IMG/VR virus record: IMGVR_UViG_3300017781_000067 | Span: 1 to 31,579 of that record | Direction: 5' to 3' (one strand) | Source: a virus | Length of the DNA stretch: 31,579 nucleotides | Part shown: one piece after another, positions 22,636-31,282 of the stretch | Layout: the number at the start of each line of letters is the position of its first letter | Numbering within the stretch: the first letter of the stretch is position 1 | Notes under the pieces: model-generated | What the model saw: only the letters and a program-made list of their open reading frames with translations | Told to the model about the DNA's origin: nothing | The model's database searches: none | Translations under genes and position numbers: made by a program

Positions 22636-22642
22636 TATATAT

Positions 22643-23341
22643 ATGGAATTACCTAAAAACAAGGTTGGTGCTTTACGTAAGTCACCTAAGAACATGGTCA
22701 TTTATGGCCCGCCTAAAATAGGCAAAACAACTGCATTAAGCAAGTTGGAAGATTGTTTAATTATTGATTTAGAAGAAGGATCAGATATGATAGAAGCTTT
22801 AAAATTAAAAGCTAATAATCTAGGAGATCTTGCTGAAATTGGTAAGAAAATAATGCAAAACAAAAAACCATACAAGTATGTAGCTATAGATACAGTTACA
22901 AAACTTGAGGAATGGTGTGAAATAGAAGGCAAGAAGATCTATCAACTTACCCCTATGGGTAAAAACTTTGATAAAGATCAGAAAGGCATTTCAGTTTTAT
23001 CTCTTCCTAATGGTGCTGGCTATCTATACTTAAGAATAGCATTCAAAAGATGGATAGAAAGGTTAAACAAATTAGCAGATCACGTGATATTAGTTGGTCA
23101 TCTCAAAGATAAGATGTTAGATAAGAAAGGAAAAGAAGTTTCTTCTAAAGATCTTGACTTAACAGGGAAGATTAAACAAATAACATGCGCTAACGCTGAT
23201 GCTATTGGTTATATTTATAGAGAAGGTGATACTACTATGGTATCTTTTAATTCTATGGATGATATAACTGCAGGATCGCGCTGTGATCATCTCAAGGGCC
23301 AAGAAATGGAACTTGATTGGAGTAAAATATTTATTGATTAA
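22643..23341 (+). CDS. AAA_24/Sak4-like recombination ATPase
   Basis: A 232-aa RecA-fold ATPase. I start at MELPKNKV (22643), not the longer frame upstream that overlaps the helicase. Walker A is GPPKIGKTT (22-30), Walker B YVAIDT (79-84, D83). Later come HVILVGHLKDK and a GKIKQITCANADAIGYIYRE segment typical of the phage AAA_24 group. Sak4-type proteins are single-strand annealing recombinases that work with an SSB. An SSB-like gene lies two genes on, which fits. The alternative is a generic phage nucleotide-binding protein. Confidence 0.75.
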   Translation: MELPKNKVGALRKSPKNMVIYGPPKIGKTTALSKLEDCLIIDLEEGSDMIEALKLKANNLGDLAEIGKKIMQNKKPYKYVAIDTVTKLEEWCEIEGKKIYQLTPMGKNFDKDQKGISVLSLPNGAGYLYLRIAFKRWIERLNKLADHVILVGHLKDKMLDKKGKEVSSKDLDLTGKIKQITCANADAIGYIYREGDTTMVSFNSMDDITAGSRCDHLKGQEMELDWSKIFID

Positions 23342-23359
23342 TTTAAAAACACATTTAAA

Positions 23360-23788
23360 ATGGTAGAAACGAGAATAAACCCAACAACGGGAACTACTGA
23401 ACAGGTGCAAAGCACGACTCCTGAAGTTATTACTACATCAATGATCATAACAGATCTAGAAAATGGTATTGACAGAACAGGTATAAAAGCTAAATACAGT
23501 TTAGAAGCATGGGAAGTTAAACAAATGTTTGATCACCCTGTACTAAAAGGTAAGAAAGCTAAACGAGTTAAAAAATTATCTTTTAGTTTTGTAGACGACA
23601 CAGTTAATACTGATGTATTACCTGGACAAACTAACTTAGTTGATCAAATAGCTGAAGAAAATGCAGAAAATTTAGAAGCTATTAATGATGCTAAAACAGA
23701 GGAAGAAGTCTTTTACAAAGAAGAAGATAAGCACAATGAGTCACTAGAGTCTCAAGCAGACGATTGGGCTAATGAACACAAATATTAA
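23360..23788 (+). CDS. Small protein with HTH-like segment
   Basis: A 142-aa acidic protein. The front section has a helix-turn-helix-like region with the pattern IITDLENGIDRTGIKAKYSL followed by WEVKQMFDHPVLKGKKAKR (about 28-68). The C-terminal half is very acidic and low-complexity (AEENAENLEAINDAKTEEEV). I recall the 'N-G-x-D-R-x-G-I...YSLxxxxVKxMFxHPxLKGKKAK' pattern from crAss-like phages, where it has no described function. Being between the annealing ATPase and the SSB-like gene suggests a replication or recombination role, perhaps DNA-binding. It starts 18 bp after the preceding gene. Confidence 0.6.
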   Translation: MVETRINPTTGTTEQVQSTTPEVITTSMIITDLENGIDRTGIKAKYSLEAWEVKQMFDHPVLKGKKAKRVKKLSFSFVDDTVNTDVLPGQTNLVDQIAEENAENLEAINDAKTEEEVFYKEEDKHNESLESQADDWANEHKY

Positions 23789-23806
23789 TATTAAAAAATT
23801 TATAAA

Positions 23807-24571
23807 ATGGCTATAACAAGCAACAATTCAAACCAAGAGGTCATGGGTAGCATTAAAAGTTATTCAGGACTTTCAAATTTTAATGTAGTAGCAGTAAATC
23901 CTACAATGCAGGAACTACACGCTATGGACATTAAAGTAAAACAAGAACCAAATTATTTCTTAGAACTAAATGGTGAAGACTATTTTAAAGTTGTATTTTG
24001 GGTTAAGAACGAAGATCTAACTACTAGAATGGAGGTCTTAATGCAAAATAAAACAAGAACTAGTAAAACTGGTAAATTTCAATGGTTAAACTCTGTAGGT
24101 CAATCTACATGGTCAGAAGGTAATCCTTCTTATGACTGGTGGCAAAAACCTGAGACATCAAGAAAAGCTTTTGGTGGTGAGGAAACTTTAATTAACTTTG
24201 TTAAAGCATGGGCTAATGTAGCACCAGGTGGAGACGTATACTTTGAAACTATTGATAAAATAGTACAAGGGAATGTAACAGAGTTAAAAGAACTAGTAAA
24301 AATACTAGCAGGAAACCAAGTTCGATTATTAGTAGGGGTAAAAGATGGTAAATATCAACAAGTTTATACTAAGATATTTGGCAGAATCAAACCACAAAGA
24401 GATGATTTATTTGTTAAATCATTAAACGATGAGTATGGATCATTTAACGCAGAGTTTGCTACTGACCTTCAATGGGGTGAGTTTAAACCTGAGTTAGCTG
24501 TAGTAACTCCTGACTCTGATGGTGGTGATGACCCATTTTCATCTAATGATGAGAATAAAGACTGGGTTTAA
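23807..24571 (+). CDS. Single-stranded DNA-binding protein-like
   Basis: A 254-aa protein. Residues 1-210 are mixed beta/helix with an N-terminal Gly/Ser segment (MGSIKSYSGLSNFNVVAVNP). The C-terminal part is acidic and low-complexity, ending GGDDPFSSNDENKDWV. An acidic tail with 'DDPF' is the typical protein-interaction tail of SSBs. Position after the annealing ATPase and before the primase supports this role. I could not identify a classic OB-fold signature by eye, so the call rests on tail and context. It is followed by a structured terminator region. Confidence 0.7.
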   Translation: MAITSNNSNQEVMGSIKSYSGLSNFNVVAVNPTMQELHAMDIKVKQEPNYFLELNGEDYFKVVFWVKNEDLTTRMEVLMQNKTRTSKTGKFQWLNSVGQSTWSEGNPSYDWWQKPETSRKAFGGEETLINFVKAWANVAPGGDVYFETIDKIVQGNVTELKELVKILAGNQVRLLVGVKDGKYQQVYTKIFGRIKPQRDDLFVKSLNDEYGSFNAEFATDLQWGEFKPELAVVTPDSDGGDDPFSSNDENKDWV

Positions 24572-24581
24572 TTAATTAATT

Positions 24582-24630
24582 AGGGGGAGCTAACAGTAAA
24601 AAGTTTACGCCTTGGGGGCGGGCTCCCTTT
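24582..24630 (+). terminator. Branched (three-way-junction) terminator-like structure
   Basis: The outer stem GGGAGC/GCUCCC (24585-24590 with 24622-24627), extended by two G-U and one A-U pair, encloses two hairpins: GUAAA/UUUAC with loop AAG (24596-24608) and GCC/GGC (24609-24619, with CGCC/GGCG as an alternative). The 3' side ends CUUUAAUUUU, so it may terminate transcription. Confidence 0.55.
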
Positions 24631-24650
24631 AATTTTAACACACACAGCTT

Positions 24651-25616
24651 ATGATAACATCGAGACCAAGTAATGATATATTACACACAGACACAATATT
24701 AGAAAAAATAACAGAGTTTGACATATTTAGATACTACTGTTCTGTATTTAGAGAACTTAATAAGAAATTTTGCAGCGAGCTGAGAGAGGATAAAAAACCT
24801 TCAGCGTCTGTAGTTAATTATAATGGTAATCTACTATACAAAGATTTTGGACATCCTGAGCATACATTTAATTGTTTTGGATATGTTCAATTTAAATATG
24901 GAGTAACATTTACTGAAGCTTTAATTCAAATTAGCAATGATTTTAATTTAAAACTAGTAAGTTCAAATGGAGTAGTGCGATCCAAGGTTCCTACACTTTA
25001 TGGTAATCAACATGTTGACAAGAAAGTCACTATTATTAAAATAAAGAGTAGAAATTGGAATTTTTCAGATGCACGATTTTGGAAGCCTTTTGGTATAAGT
25101 AAGAAAATTTTAACTATCTTTGCAGTTAAGCCTATCTCATACTATTGGATAAATGAAAATAGATTCAAAGCTAAAACTCCTACTTATGCTTTTAGGTTTA
25201 ACAATAAATTTAAAATTTACGCTCCTTATGAAACAAACAATAAATGGTTTAGTAACACTAATAAAAACATCGTTCAAGGCTATGATCAACTTCCTGATAA
25301 AGGTAATGTCTTATATATTACATCTTCCCTTAAAGATGTTATGTGTTTGCACGCAATGCAATTGCGAGGGATTGCTCTGCAGTCAGAAATGCAAGTACCC
25401 AGCAAGTTGCAAATGCAATTGTTGCAAGAAAGATTCAAAAAAATAGTTATTTTTTACGACAATGATACTCCTGGACAGTCTATGGCTGCTAAAATATGCA
25501 GTGAGTATAATTTAGATAATCTTTACATTCCAAATGATTGGGGTGCTAAAGATGTATCTGATGCTGTTGCTTTACACGGGTTTGATAAAGCAAAACAATT
25601 TATATATGAGATTTAA
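24651..25616 (+). CDS. DnaG-type primase with atypical TOPRIM motif
   Basis: A 321-aa protein. The N-terminal 110 residues form a CHC2-like region (RYYCSVFRELNKKFCSELRE; HPEHTFNCFGYVQFKYG), with Cys positions that may or may not bind Zn. The TOPRIM domain starts VLYITSSLKDVMCL, where the usual Glu of the motif is replaced by Ser. The following acidic pair is normal: IVIFYDNDTPGQSM (DND). A further segment GAKDVSDAVALHG matches the family end. It synthesises RNA primers for the phage fork. I recall a phage primase group with the 'TKSLKDVM' variant, so this change may be family-wide. It overlaps the next gene by 11 bp. Confidence 0.85.
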   Translation: MITSRPSNDILHTDTILEKITEFDIFRYYCSVFRELNKKFCSELREDKKPSASVVNYNGNLLYKDFGHPEHTFNCFGYVQFKYGVTFTEALIQISNDFNLKLVSSNGVVRSKVPTLYGNQHVDKKVTIIKIKSRNWNFSDARFWKPFGISKKILTIFAVKPISYYWINENRFKAKTPTYAFRFNNKFKIYAPYETNNKWFSNTNKNIVQGYDQLPDKGNVLYITSSLKDVMCLHAMQLRGIALQSEMQVPSKLQMQLLQERFKKIVIFYDNDTPGQSMAAKICSEYNLDNLYIPNDWGAKDVSDAVALHGFDKAKQFIYEI

Positions 25617-26055
25617 AAGAAGAAAAGGAAAAGCAAAAATAAGATCTAAACCTACTGAACTAGATGGTATAAAATTTAGATCTAAATTAGAAGCATTTAC
25701 TTATAGAAAACTAAAAGAAAACAAAATTAAACACGAATACGAAAGTGAAAAATTTGTTTTGCATGAAGGATTCTATTTTACTTCTGATTCTTATGAACAA
25801 TCAACAACAGGTTATAGAAATAGAGGAAAAGAAAAAGTTAGAGCAATTACATATTTGCCAGACTTTTTATCTCCAGCTATTAACCACAAACGCAAATGGA
25901 TAATTGAATGCAAAGGTTTTGCTAATGACAGATTTCCTATGAAATGGAAAATGTTTAAAAAATATCTGCACGATAACAATCCTAATTGTGTCTTATTTGT
26001 ACCTAAAAATCAAAAACAGGTACTAGAAACTATAGAAATAATTAAAAATTTATGA
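25606..26055 (+). CDS. PD-(D/E)xK endonuclease (DUF1064-like)
   Basis: A 149-aa basic nuclease. I start at MRFKRRKGK (25606); the longer frame upstream lies inside the primase gene. DGIKFRSKLEAFTYRKL (20-36) is the family front motif with E29. TYLPDFL (82-88) holds the catalytic Asp (D86), and WIIECKG (98-104) the ExK pair (E101, K103). These are all residues of the PD-(D/E)xK site. DUF1064-type proteins are small Holliday-junction or DNA-repair nucleases of phages. The Lys/Arg-rich ends fit DNA binding. Confidence 0.78.
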   Translation: MRFKRRKGKAKIRSKPTELDGIKFRSKLEAFTYRKLKENKIKHEYESEKFVLHEGFYFTSDSYEQSTTGYRNRGKEKVRAITYLPDFLSPAINHKRKWIIECKGFANDRFPMKWKMFKKYLHDNNPNCVLFVPKNQKQVLETIEIIKNL

Positions 26056-26056
26056 C

Positions 26057-26404
26057 ATGAATCAAATGGAGAATGTAACTCCAATCCATGAATGGGTTGA
26101 TGGGTTACAGCCAGGCGATTTAATTAGAGTGTCTTACGGATCAGGCTGTCATTATACAGGACTGTTTAGAGATCGTAGGTTAAAAACTAATGGGGCTATA
26201 TTATATTATTATGATATGCCTAGCCCTATGATTACAAACTCTAATAACGATTGCTGGCATACAAAAAGGCTAGAGGAAAAACTTCCTACAGTCTCGTATA
26301 TCTACGGATATATGTATAAAGATAGGATACATCCTACACAAGAATGGATGTTGACTAAAGTTCAAAAAAAGTATTATAACAAATTAAAAGAATTTATAAA
26401 ATGA
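26057..26404 (+). CDS. Unknown 115-aa protein
   Basis: A 115-aa protein starting MNQMENVTPIHEWVDGLQPG (an internal Met at position 4 is an alternative). It is Tyr/His/Trp-rich, with strands LIRVSYGSGCHYTGLFRDRR and AILYYYDMPSPM. The layout (two strands around a Gly-x-Gly turn, then basic turn and strand) could be a small beta-barrel of KOW/SH3 type. It overlaps the rIIA-like gene by 4 bp (ATGA). No function can be assigned. Confidence 0.5.
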   Translation: MNQMENVTPIHEWVDGLQPGDLIRVSYGSGCHYTGLFRDRRLKTNGAILYYYDMPSPMITNSNNDCWHTKRLEEKLPTVSYIYGYMYKDRIHPTQEWMLTKVQKKYYNKLKEFIK

Positions 26405-29235
26405 GTATTAAAACAATTGATCGCGACATCCAAAGTGGACAAGAGGGTGTTAAGAAGAAAATCAACAAAGGTGCTGAAAAACTAGTCTTTGACATTCTTC
26501 AGGCATCTCAGTACTCCCAGCCAATTCCATCAACAGTTAGAGAGTTAACTACAAATGCATGTGACTCTCAACGTGAGAAGGAAATGGCCATAGAGATACT
26601 AAGAGGTACAAAGAAAGCAGAAGACTACTATATTCAGCGAGAAGGAGAAGCTTACACAGATAGTAACTTTGATCTTTCATATTATAATTTGTCACATCTA
26701 AATACAGGATCAAAAACAGTTCACCTTAAATACAAAGAAAATGAAGGCACAGGTTTTTGTGATAAGTTTAGTGTTACAGATTTTGGTGTGGGTATAGGAG
26801 ATAGAAGGTTAGAAGGGGTTCTAGAACTAGGTTATTCTACGAAAAGAAATACTAGTGAGAACTTTGGCGCATTTGGTTTGGGTGCAAAAGTCGCACTCTC
26901 AACAGGCGTTGATTTCTATACTATAGAAACTGCACATAATGGTAAAAGGTTTAAATGTAACTGTTACAACTACAAAACAGATTTTATTATACCTAAGTTT
27001 AATTTAACAACTGGTAAAGAAAATCCGTTTGTAACATTTTCAGATGGAACTAAAGTTTATTATGAACCAACAGATGGTGCAAACTTTACTACAGTAAGTT
27101 TTGGAGTAAAAAGGCACAATCGTTCTAGATTTAGAGATGCTGTAGAAGAACAGTTGCTTTATATAGATAATGTTGTGTTTGAGGTAGAAGATGAAGCAGG
27201 TGATATAGAAAATGTAGAATTTCATGCTAATGTATTACATAATTCTAAAAATCTTATTGTTTCTGACAGTTATGTATTTAGTAGACCACATATTATGATT
27301 GTAAAAGATGAAAATGCTTCTACAGGTATTAACTATGGTCATATTAACTTTAGAGAACTAGAAATGGAGGGCCTTTATGGTGCTGTTGCATTTAAATGTC
27401 CTATGAGACAAGTAATGAGAGATCCAGACACTGGTGAAGAGATTGTTCTTCAAGAAGGTGTGGACGTTACTCCGTCTCGTGAGAAAGTTATATGGAATGA
27501 ATCTACTAAAGACTATGTACAAAATTTAATTAAGCAAGCTGCTTTTGAAGCTACTGAATTAGTTCAAGATAAGCTTGATGAGAGTGATTTTGTTAAATGG
27601 ATTTACAAATGTAAAAATGTAATGCATCATAGTAAGTTTGATACGGACGACACAAAAGATTTAGTTCTTAGTAAAATGGCTAATATTATTGACAAAGATA
27701 TGTTGTCTCCATACTTTCCTGGTAATAAAGATATTAAGTTTGGTACTCTTCAAAAAGTGTTTGGTAAAAAAACCAACATTAAGAAGATTACTATAGAAAG
27801 AGATTGGAATACCAAGAAAGAAACTGTTAAAAGACAAGATCTTGAGTCTTGGGAACAGTTTGGTTACGACAGTAATAAAATCTATATTAAAGGATTAGAA
27901 ACTCAATTTCATTGGCATAATGATTCTTATGTGTTAAAACAACTACAAATTGGTGATGCTATGTATGTTGTTACAGAAACTGATGGTACAGATACTGAAC
28001 GTATTGCTGCTATAGGTAACATTGCTGATGACAATGAACGTGCAAGGCAAATGAAGTTTTATCAAAAAGATAAAAAACATGTTCAAGATGCTATGGCGGA
28101 ACTTAGAAATTCAGAAGCTATTTCATATTATGAAGATATTGAGGTAGACGAAGAGTGGTTGGCTGAATATAAGAAAACAGCTAAGCAAAGAGAAGAAGTT
28201 GCGGCAATGTCTTATATGAGCCCAGAAGAAAGACGTAAGATACAAGAACGTATGGTAGCATATACTTTACGTGAATGTATTAAATACAAAAACTCTTCTA
28301 CTGCTAGCCCAACAGGCTATATATGGGATAAAGTAGAACCTAGAACGTCTGATCTTATGAATACAGAAACTGTTACATATTATGGCACTAAAGAAGATGA
28401 AGATGCTTTAATATTAGCAGCTAATATTCTTAAGCGTCAGAATCCTACGCACAATGAAGTATGGCCAAACAGGCGTAATCAATATGATGAGCAAAATGAT
28501 AGACCTGTTTATTTTTGGGAATATCCTCCTACTAGAAGTTACTCTGGTGATGAGCCTCAAGAAGGTTATTTAGATAAACCAAACTTAGAATGGGATAGAC
28601 CACAGCTTATTAGAGTTAACTCTAAAGTAGCTAAACACATGGCAACTAATCCTAATTGTAGGCATATTGATGAGTTCTTTTACACGGCTACTGATACTAA
28701 TCATTTTAGTGTAAATCTTGCTATTGTTAGATGGTATACAGGTTATTCTATGAGACTTGAAAATGACAAGTTTATGGGTAATATGAAAGCTATTAACAAA
28801 GAGATGTATGAAAACTATGAAGAAATTCAAGAGTATATTTCATCTACAACAGGATTTTACTCAATAGAAAACTACTTGGAGAAACCTCAGATGAAGATGT
28901 TTAAGAAAATGATAGAATTTAATGCATTTCTTGACTCTCTTAATCAAGATGATCCAAATGCTGTTAAAACTAAAGCTAGAGAACTTTTTGTATTTACAGA
29001 CGTAACATGTAACAATGTTGTAGACAAGGATGTAATTATAGCTTTTGAGGATTTGCTATTGTATTTAGAACCTATTGCTTTATTTTTAAATTCTATTGAA
29101 GATATACAGAATAAAATAGAAGATAATGATACAGGTAATGAATACTCTAAACAGCTTAACGAGTATCTCAAATTTAAACAAAGATTGGGTTGGAAACCAC
29201 CCATCAATTTATTAACTTTAAACAAAAATAATTAA
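26401..29235 (+). CDS. rIIA-like protein with GHKL ATPase domain
   Basis: A 944-aa protein. The GHKL (Hsp90/histidine-kinase/MutL) fold is clear at the front: N-box TVRELTTNACDS (45-56), G1 box DFGVGIGD (127-134) and G2 box GAFGLGAK (156-163). The remaining 750 residues are charged and mostly helical with no recognised domain. T4 RIIA is about 725 aa; this version is longer. RIIA acts with RIIB at the inner membrane to block host exclusion systems and, in T4, to affect DNA metabolism. The rIIB-like gene follows after 2 bp, which confirms the pair. It is the largest gene in the window. Confidence 0.88.
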   Translation: MSIKTIDRDIQSGQEGVKKKINKGAEKLVFDILQASQYSQPIPSTVRELTTNACDSQREKEMAIEILRGTKKAEDYYIQREGEAYTDSNFDLSYYNLSHLNTGSKTVHLKYKENEGTGFCDKFSVTDFGVGIGDRRLEGVLELGYSTKRNTSENFGAFGLGAKVALSTGVDFYTIETAHNGKRFKCNCYNYKTDFIIPKFNLTTGKENPFVTFSDGTKVYYEPTDGANFTTVSFGVKRHNRSRFRDAVEEQLLYIDNVVFEVEDEAGDIENVEFHANVLHNSKNLIVSDSYVFSRPHIMIVKDENASTGINYGHINFRELEMEGLYGAVAFKCPMRQVMRDPDTGEEIVLQEGVDVTPSREKVIWNESTKDYVQNLIKQAAFEATELVQDKLDESDFVKWIYKCKNVMHHSKFDTDDTKDLVLSKMANIIDKDMLSPYFPGNKDIKFGTLQKVFGKKTNIKKITIERDWNTKKETVKRQDLESWEQFGYDSNKIYIKGLETQFHWHNDSYVLKQLQIGDAMYVVTETDGTDTERIAAIGNIADDNERARQMKFYQKDKKHVQDAMAELRNSEAISYYEDIEVDEEWLAEYKKTAKQREEVAAMSYMSPEERRKIQERMVAYTLRECIKYKNSSTASPTGYIWDKVEPRTSDLMNTETVTYYGTKEDEDALILAANILKRQNPTHNEVWPNRRNQYDEQNDRPVYFWEYPPTRSYSGDEPQEGYLDKPNLEWDRPQLIRVNSKVAKHMATNPNCRHIDEFFYTATDTNHFSVNLAIVRWYTGYSMRLENDKFMGNMKAINKEMYENYEEIQEYISSTTGFYSIENYLEKPQMKMFKKMIEFNAFLDSLNQDDPNAVKTKARELFVFTDVTCNNVVDKDVIIAFEDLLLYLEPIALFLNSIEDIQNKIEDNDTGNEYSKQLNEYLKFKQRLGWKPPINLLTLNKNN

Positions 29236-29237
29236 TT

Positions 29238-30416
29238 ATGATTTCAATAAATGTTATCGATGACAAGATCTCAGGATCTTATGGTGATAAGACATTTTGT
29301 ATAGACTTTAATAAAGAAGTCTATACAAAAATGTTAGAATTAGCAGAAAAAGCTAATACTGCAGTCACAATGGAGGATTATAAAACTGTGTTAGAGCAGT
29401 TTGAACCTCTTACAGTTCAAGATTATACTAAAACTGTTCAAGATAAGTGTGAACACATCCATGTAAACAAAAGTACAGGTGAGTTTTTCTTACAACACAA
29501 TGGTGTAGTATCATCTATACCTATGCCTGAAGCATTGGTAGAAAGAATTTATGAGTCTATGGACAAAGGATTAGATTTTATGCCACTAATTAAAATGTGG
29601 ACTAGGTGGTTAAGAAACCCTGTTCTTCGTACTAAGATGAAGAAAGGATGGGGTAAAGAGTTTTGTGAAAGATTCTTTAATTACATTAATCTTAAATATG
29701 TGCACCCAGTTCTTAAGAAAGAACTAATGGAAGAGCACGGTTTAAGTGAAGAAGTTGCAGAAAGAAGAGCTACTATGTATCAAATGAAAATAACCAAAGA
29801 AGGTTTACTAAATGGTTACAAAGTATCTACTGAGATTCTAACTAAATTTAAACAAGATGAAGACGGTGAAGTTCAAGAAGTGCCAAGGTACAAAAGAACA
29901 TTTAACGTTGACACTGGTGAAATTGAGTCAGAAGGATTACCAGAACATGTAGAAGACAGATTGTTTCAACCTGCTATTATGGGAACAAGCGGTGATGCTT
30001 TCTACTGTGAAGGCAGTAACGGTTATGCTACACCACAACATTTTATAAAAGTTGGTTGTACTCATAGACTGGCTAGTTGGGATTTGGTTAACACTAATGA
30101 TAGACATTCGTGTGTTCCAGGTCTTCACTTTGGTGGTTTAGAATACATTAGTTCTATAACTGGTGAGATACACAACATTTTTGTAGATCCAATGCATATT
30201 GGTGCAGTACCTGATGATGAAACAGGTGCAGCTAGATGTCTTCAATATTTTGTACACTCTTCTTTAGCAGGTGTAAATGGTTCTATATATCATAGTTCTA
30301 CTTATGCAGCTAAAACTGATGAACAGTGGGCTGAAATGCGCGCTAAAATTGTAGAAGAATACGATGCTTCTACTATAAAGAGTGGTAAAGAGGTTGGTGA
30401 GTTAACTAACCTTTAA
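29238..30416 (+). CDS. rIIB-like protein
   Basis: A 392-aa protein. The diagnostic segment is in the C-terminal part: VPGLHFGGLEYISSITGEIH, followed by IFVDPMHIGAVPDD. This corresponds to the rIIB family pattern GLHVG...Y... (x)P.DVVSVP, a conserved Cys/His/Asp-rich module. The N-terminal region is helical and acidic. T4 RIIB is 312 aa; this one has an additional N-terminal part. It acts with the rIIA-like protein. It is followed by a 92-bp gap containing a large hairpin. Confidence 0.82.
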   Translation: MISINVIDDKISGSYGDKTFCIDFNKEVYTKMLELAEKANTAVTMEDYKTVLEQFEPLTVQDYTKTVQDKCEHIHVNKSTGEFFLQHNGVVSSIPMPEALVERIYESMDKGLDFMPLIKMWTRWLRNPVLRTKMKKGWGKEFCERFFNYINLKYVHPVLKKELMEEHGLSEEVAERRATMYQMKITKEGLLNGYKVSTEILTKFKQDEDGEVQEVPRYKRTFNVDTGEIESEGLPEHVEDRLFQPAIMGTSGDAFYCEGSNGYATPQHFIKVGCTHRLASWDLVNTNDRHSCVPGLHFGGLEYISSITGEIHNIFVDPMHIGAVPDDETGAARCLQYFVHSSLAGVNGSIYHSSTYAAKTDEQWAEMRAKIVEEYDASTIKSGKEVGELTNL

Positions 30417-30424
30417 ATATTAAT

Positions 30425-30495
30425 ATAATAGAGTATATACTTAGACTGTTTAAAAATTAAGGTCTTTTCCGCAGTGTAAGTATATACTTTATTAT
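30425..30495 (+). promoter_or_regulatory. Large hairpin with palindromic arms
   Basis: Two 19-bp arms, ATAATAGAGTATATACTTA (30425-30443) and TAAGTATATACTTTATTAT (30477-30495), pair completely with a single G-U. An inner 4-bp helix ACUG/CAGU follows after a G-G mismatch, around a 23-nt loop. Each arm also contains its own palindrome (AGTATATACT). It lies 14 bp before the exonuclease gene. It may be an RNA regulatory stem, a transcript processing site, or a pair of binding sites for a dimeric protein. Confidence 0.7.
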
Positions 30496-30508
30496 TAAAT
30501 TTAAAGAT

Positions 30509-31282
30509 ATGGAAGAACTAGATATATTGCAAATTCCAGACGATGGACCAGTTGCACTAATCGATGCAGACAGTTTGTTATATTACGAAATGGGTAAGCC
30601 AACATTAGAAGAGGCTATTCAAGGTATAAATAATAGATTGCTTCACATGCTAGCAATGTGCGGAACTAGTAAGTACGCAGGATTTTTAACTTTATCAAGA
30701 TGTTTTAGATATCAAGTTGCAGAAACTAAGGCTTATAAACATAACAGAAAAGGAGGTTCTAAACCTATTATCTTTTATGCTTTAAGAGAGTATCTTCAAC
30801 AAGAGTGGAAAATGGAGGCTGTTAGAGGCCTAGAAGCGGACGATCTTGTTGCAGTGCATGCTAAACCTAGTGGAACCATTATTTGTAGCCCAGATAAAGA
30901 CGTTCTTTATCAAGTAGCAGGTAAACATTTTAATTTTAGGACTAATGAATTTATAAAAACTTCAAAACTAGAAGCTAATAAATTTCTTTGGAAACAAACA
31001 TTAATGGGTGATGCTACAGATGGTATAGAAGGAATTCCTAAAGTGGGACCTAAAACTGCAGATAATTTATTAAAGAAAGTAACAAAAGGATTTGAAAAGA
31101 TAGTAATAGAAAAATATGTTGAAAAATTTGGATATTACGAAGGAGTTTGTAAGTTTGCTGAGACATTCAAGCTTGTACATATATTAAAAACATATGAACA
31201 AGTAGAAAATGCAATAGGACTAGACTTATCAGGATCTCTTCAAGTTCATGATATTAAACATTTAAATATTAGTTATGGTTAA
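30509..31282 (+). CDS. 5'-3' exonuclease / flap endonuclease
   Basis: A 257-aa member of the T5/T7-type 5' nuclease (FEN) family. VALIDADSLLY (15-25; D19, D21) is the first metal site. FRYQVAETKAYKHNRKG (66-82) contains the helical-arch basic motif. EADDLVA (109-115) and SPDKDVLYQ (127-135) are the acidic clusters. MGDATDGIEGIPKVGPKTA (166-184) provides D168, D171 and the H3TH DNA-binding motif. It removes RNA primers and flaps, complementing the polymerase, which has no 5' nuclease. Its stop overlaps the next gene by 8 bp. Confidence 0.92.
   Translation: MEELDILQIPDDGPVALIDADSLLYYEMGKPTLEEAIQGINNRLLHMLAMCGTSKYAGFLTLSRCFRYQVAETKAYKHNRKGGSKPIIFYALREYLQQEWKMEAVRGLEADDLVAVHAKPSGTIICSPDKDVLYQVAGKHFNFRTNEFIKTSKLEANKFLWKQTLMGDATDGIEGIPKVGPKTADNLLKKVTKGFEKIVIEKYVEKFGYYEGVCKFAETFKLVHILKTYEQVENAIGLDLSGSLQVHDIKHLNISYG

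Noticed and set aside
22589-22642. Longer start for the Sak4-like gene
   Set aside because: The extra 18 residues lie inside the end of the helicase gene, and the internal ATG has the A/T-rich leader and the normal family start.
25534-25605. Longer start for the PD-(D/E)xK nuclease
   Set aside because: The extension is inside the primase gene and adds a hydrophobic stretch not expected for this cytoplasmic nuclease family.
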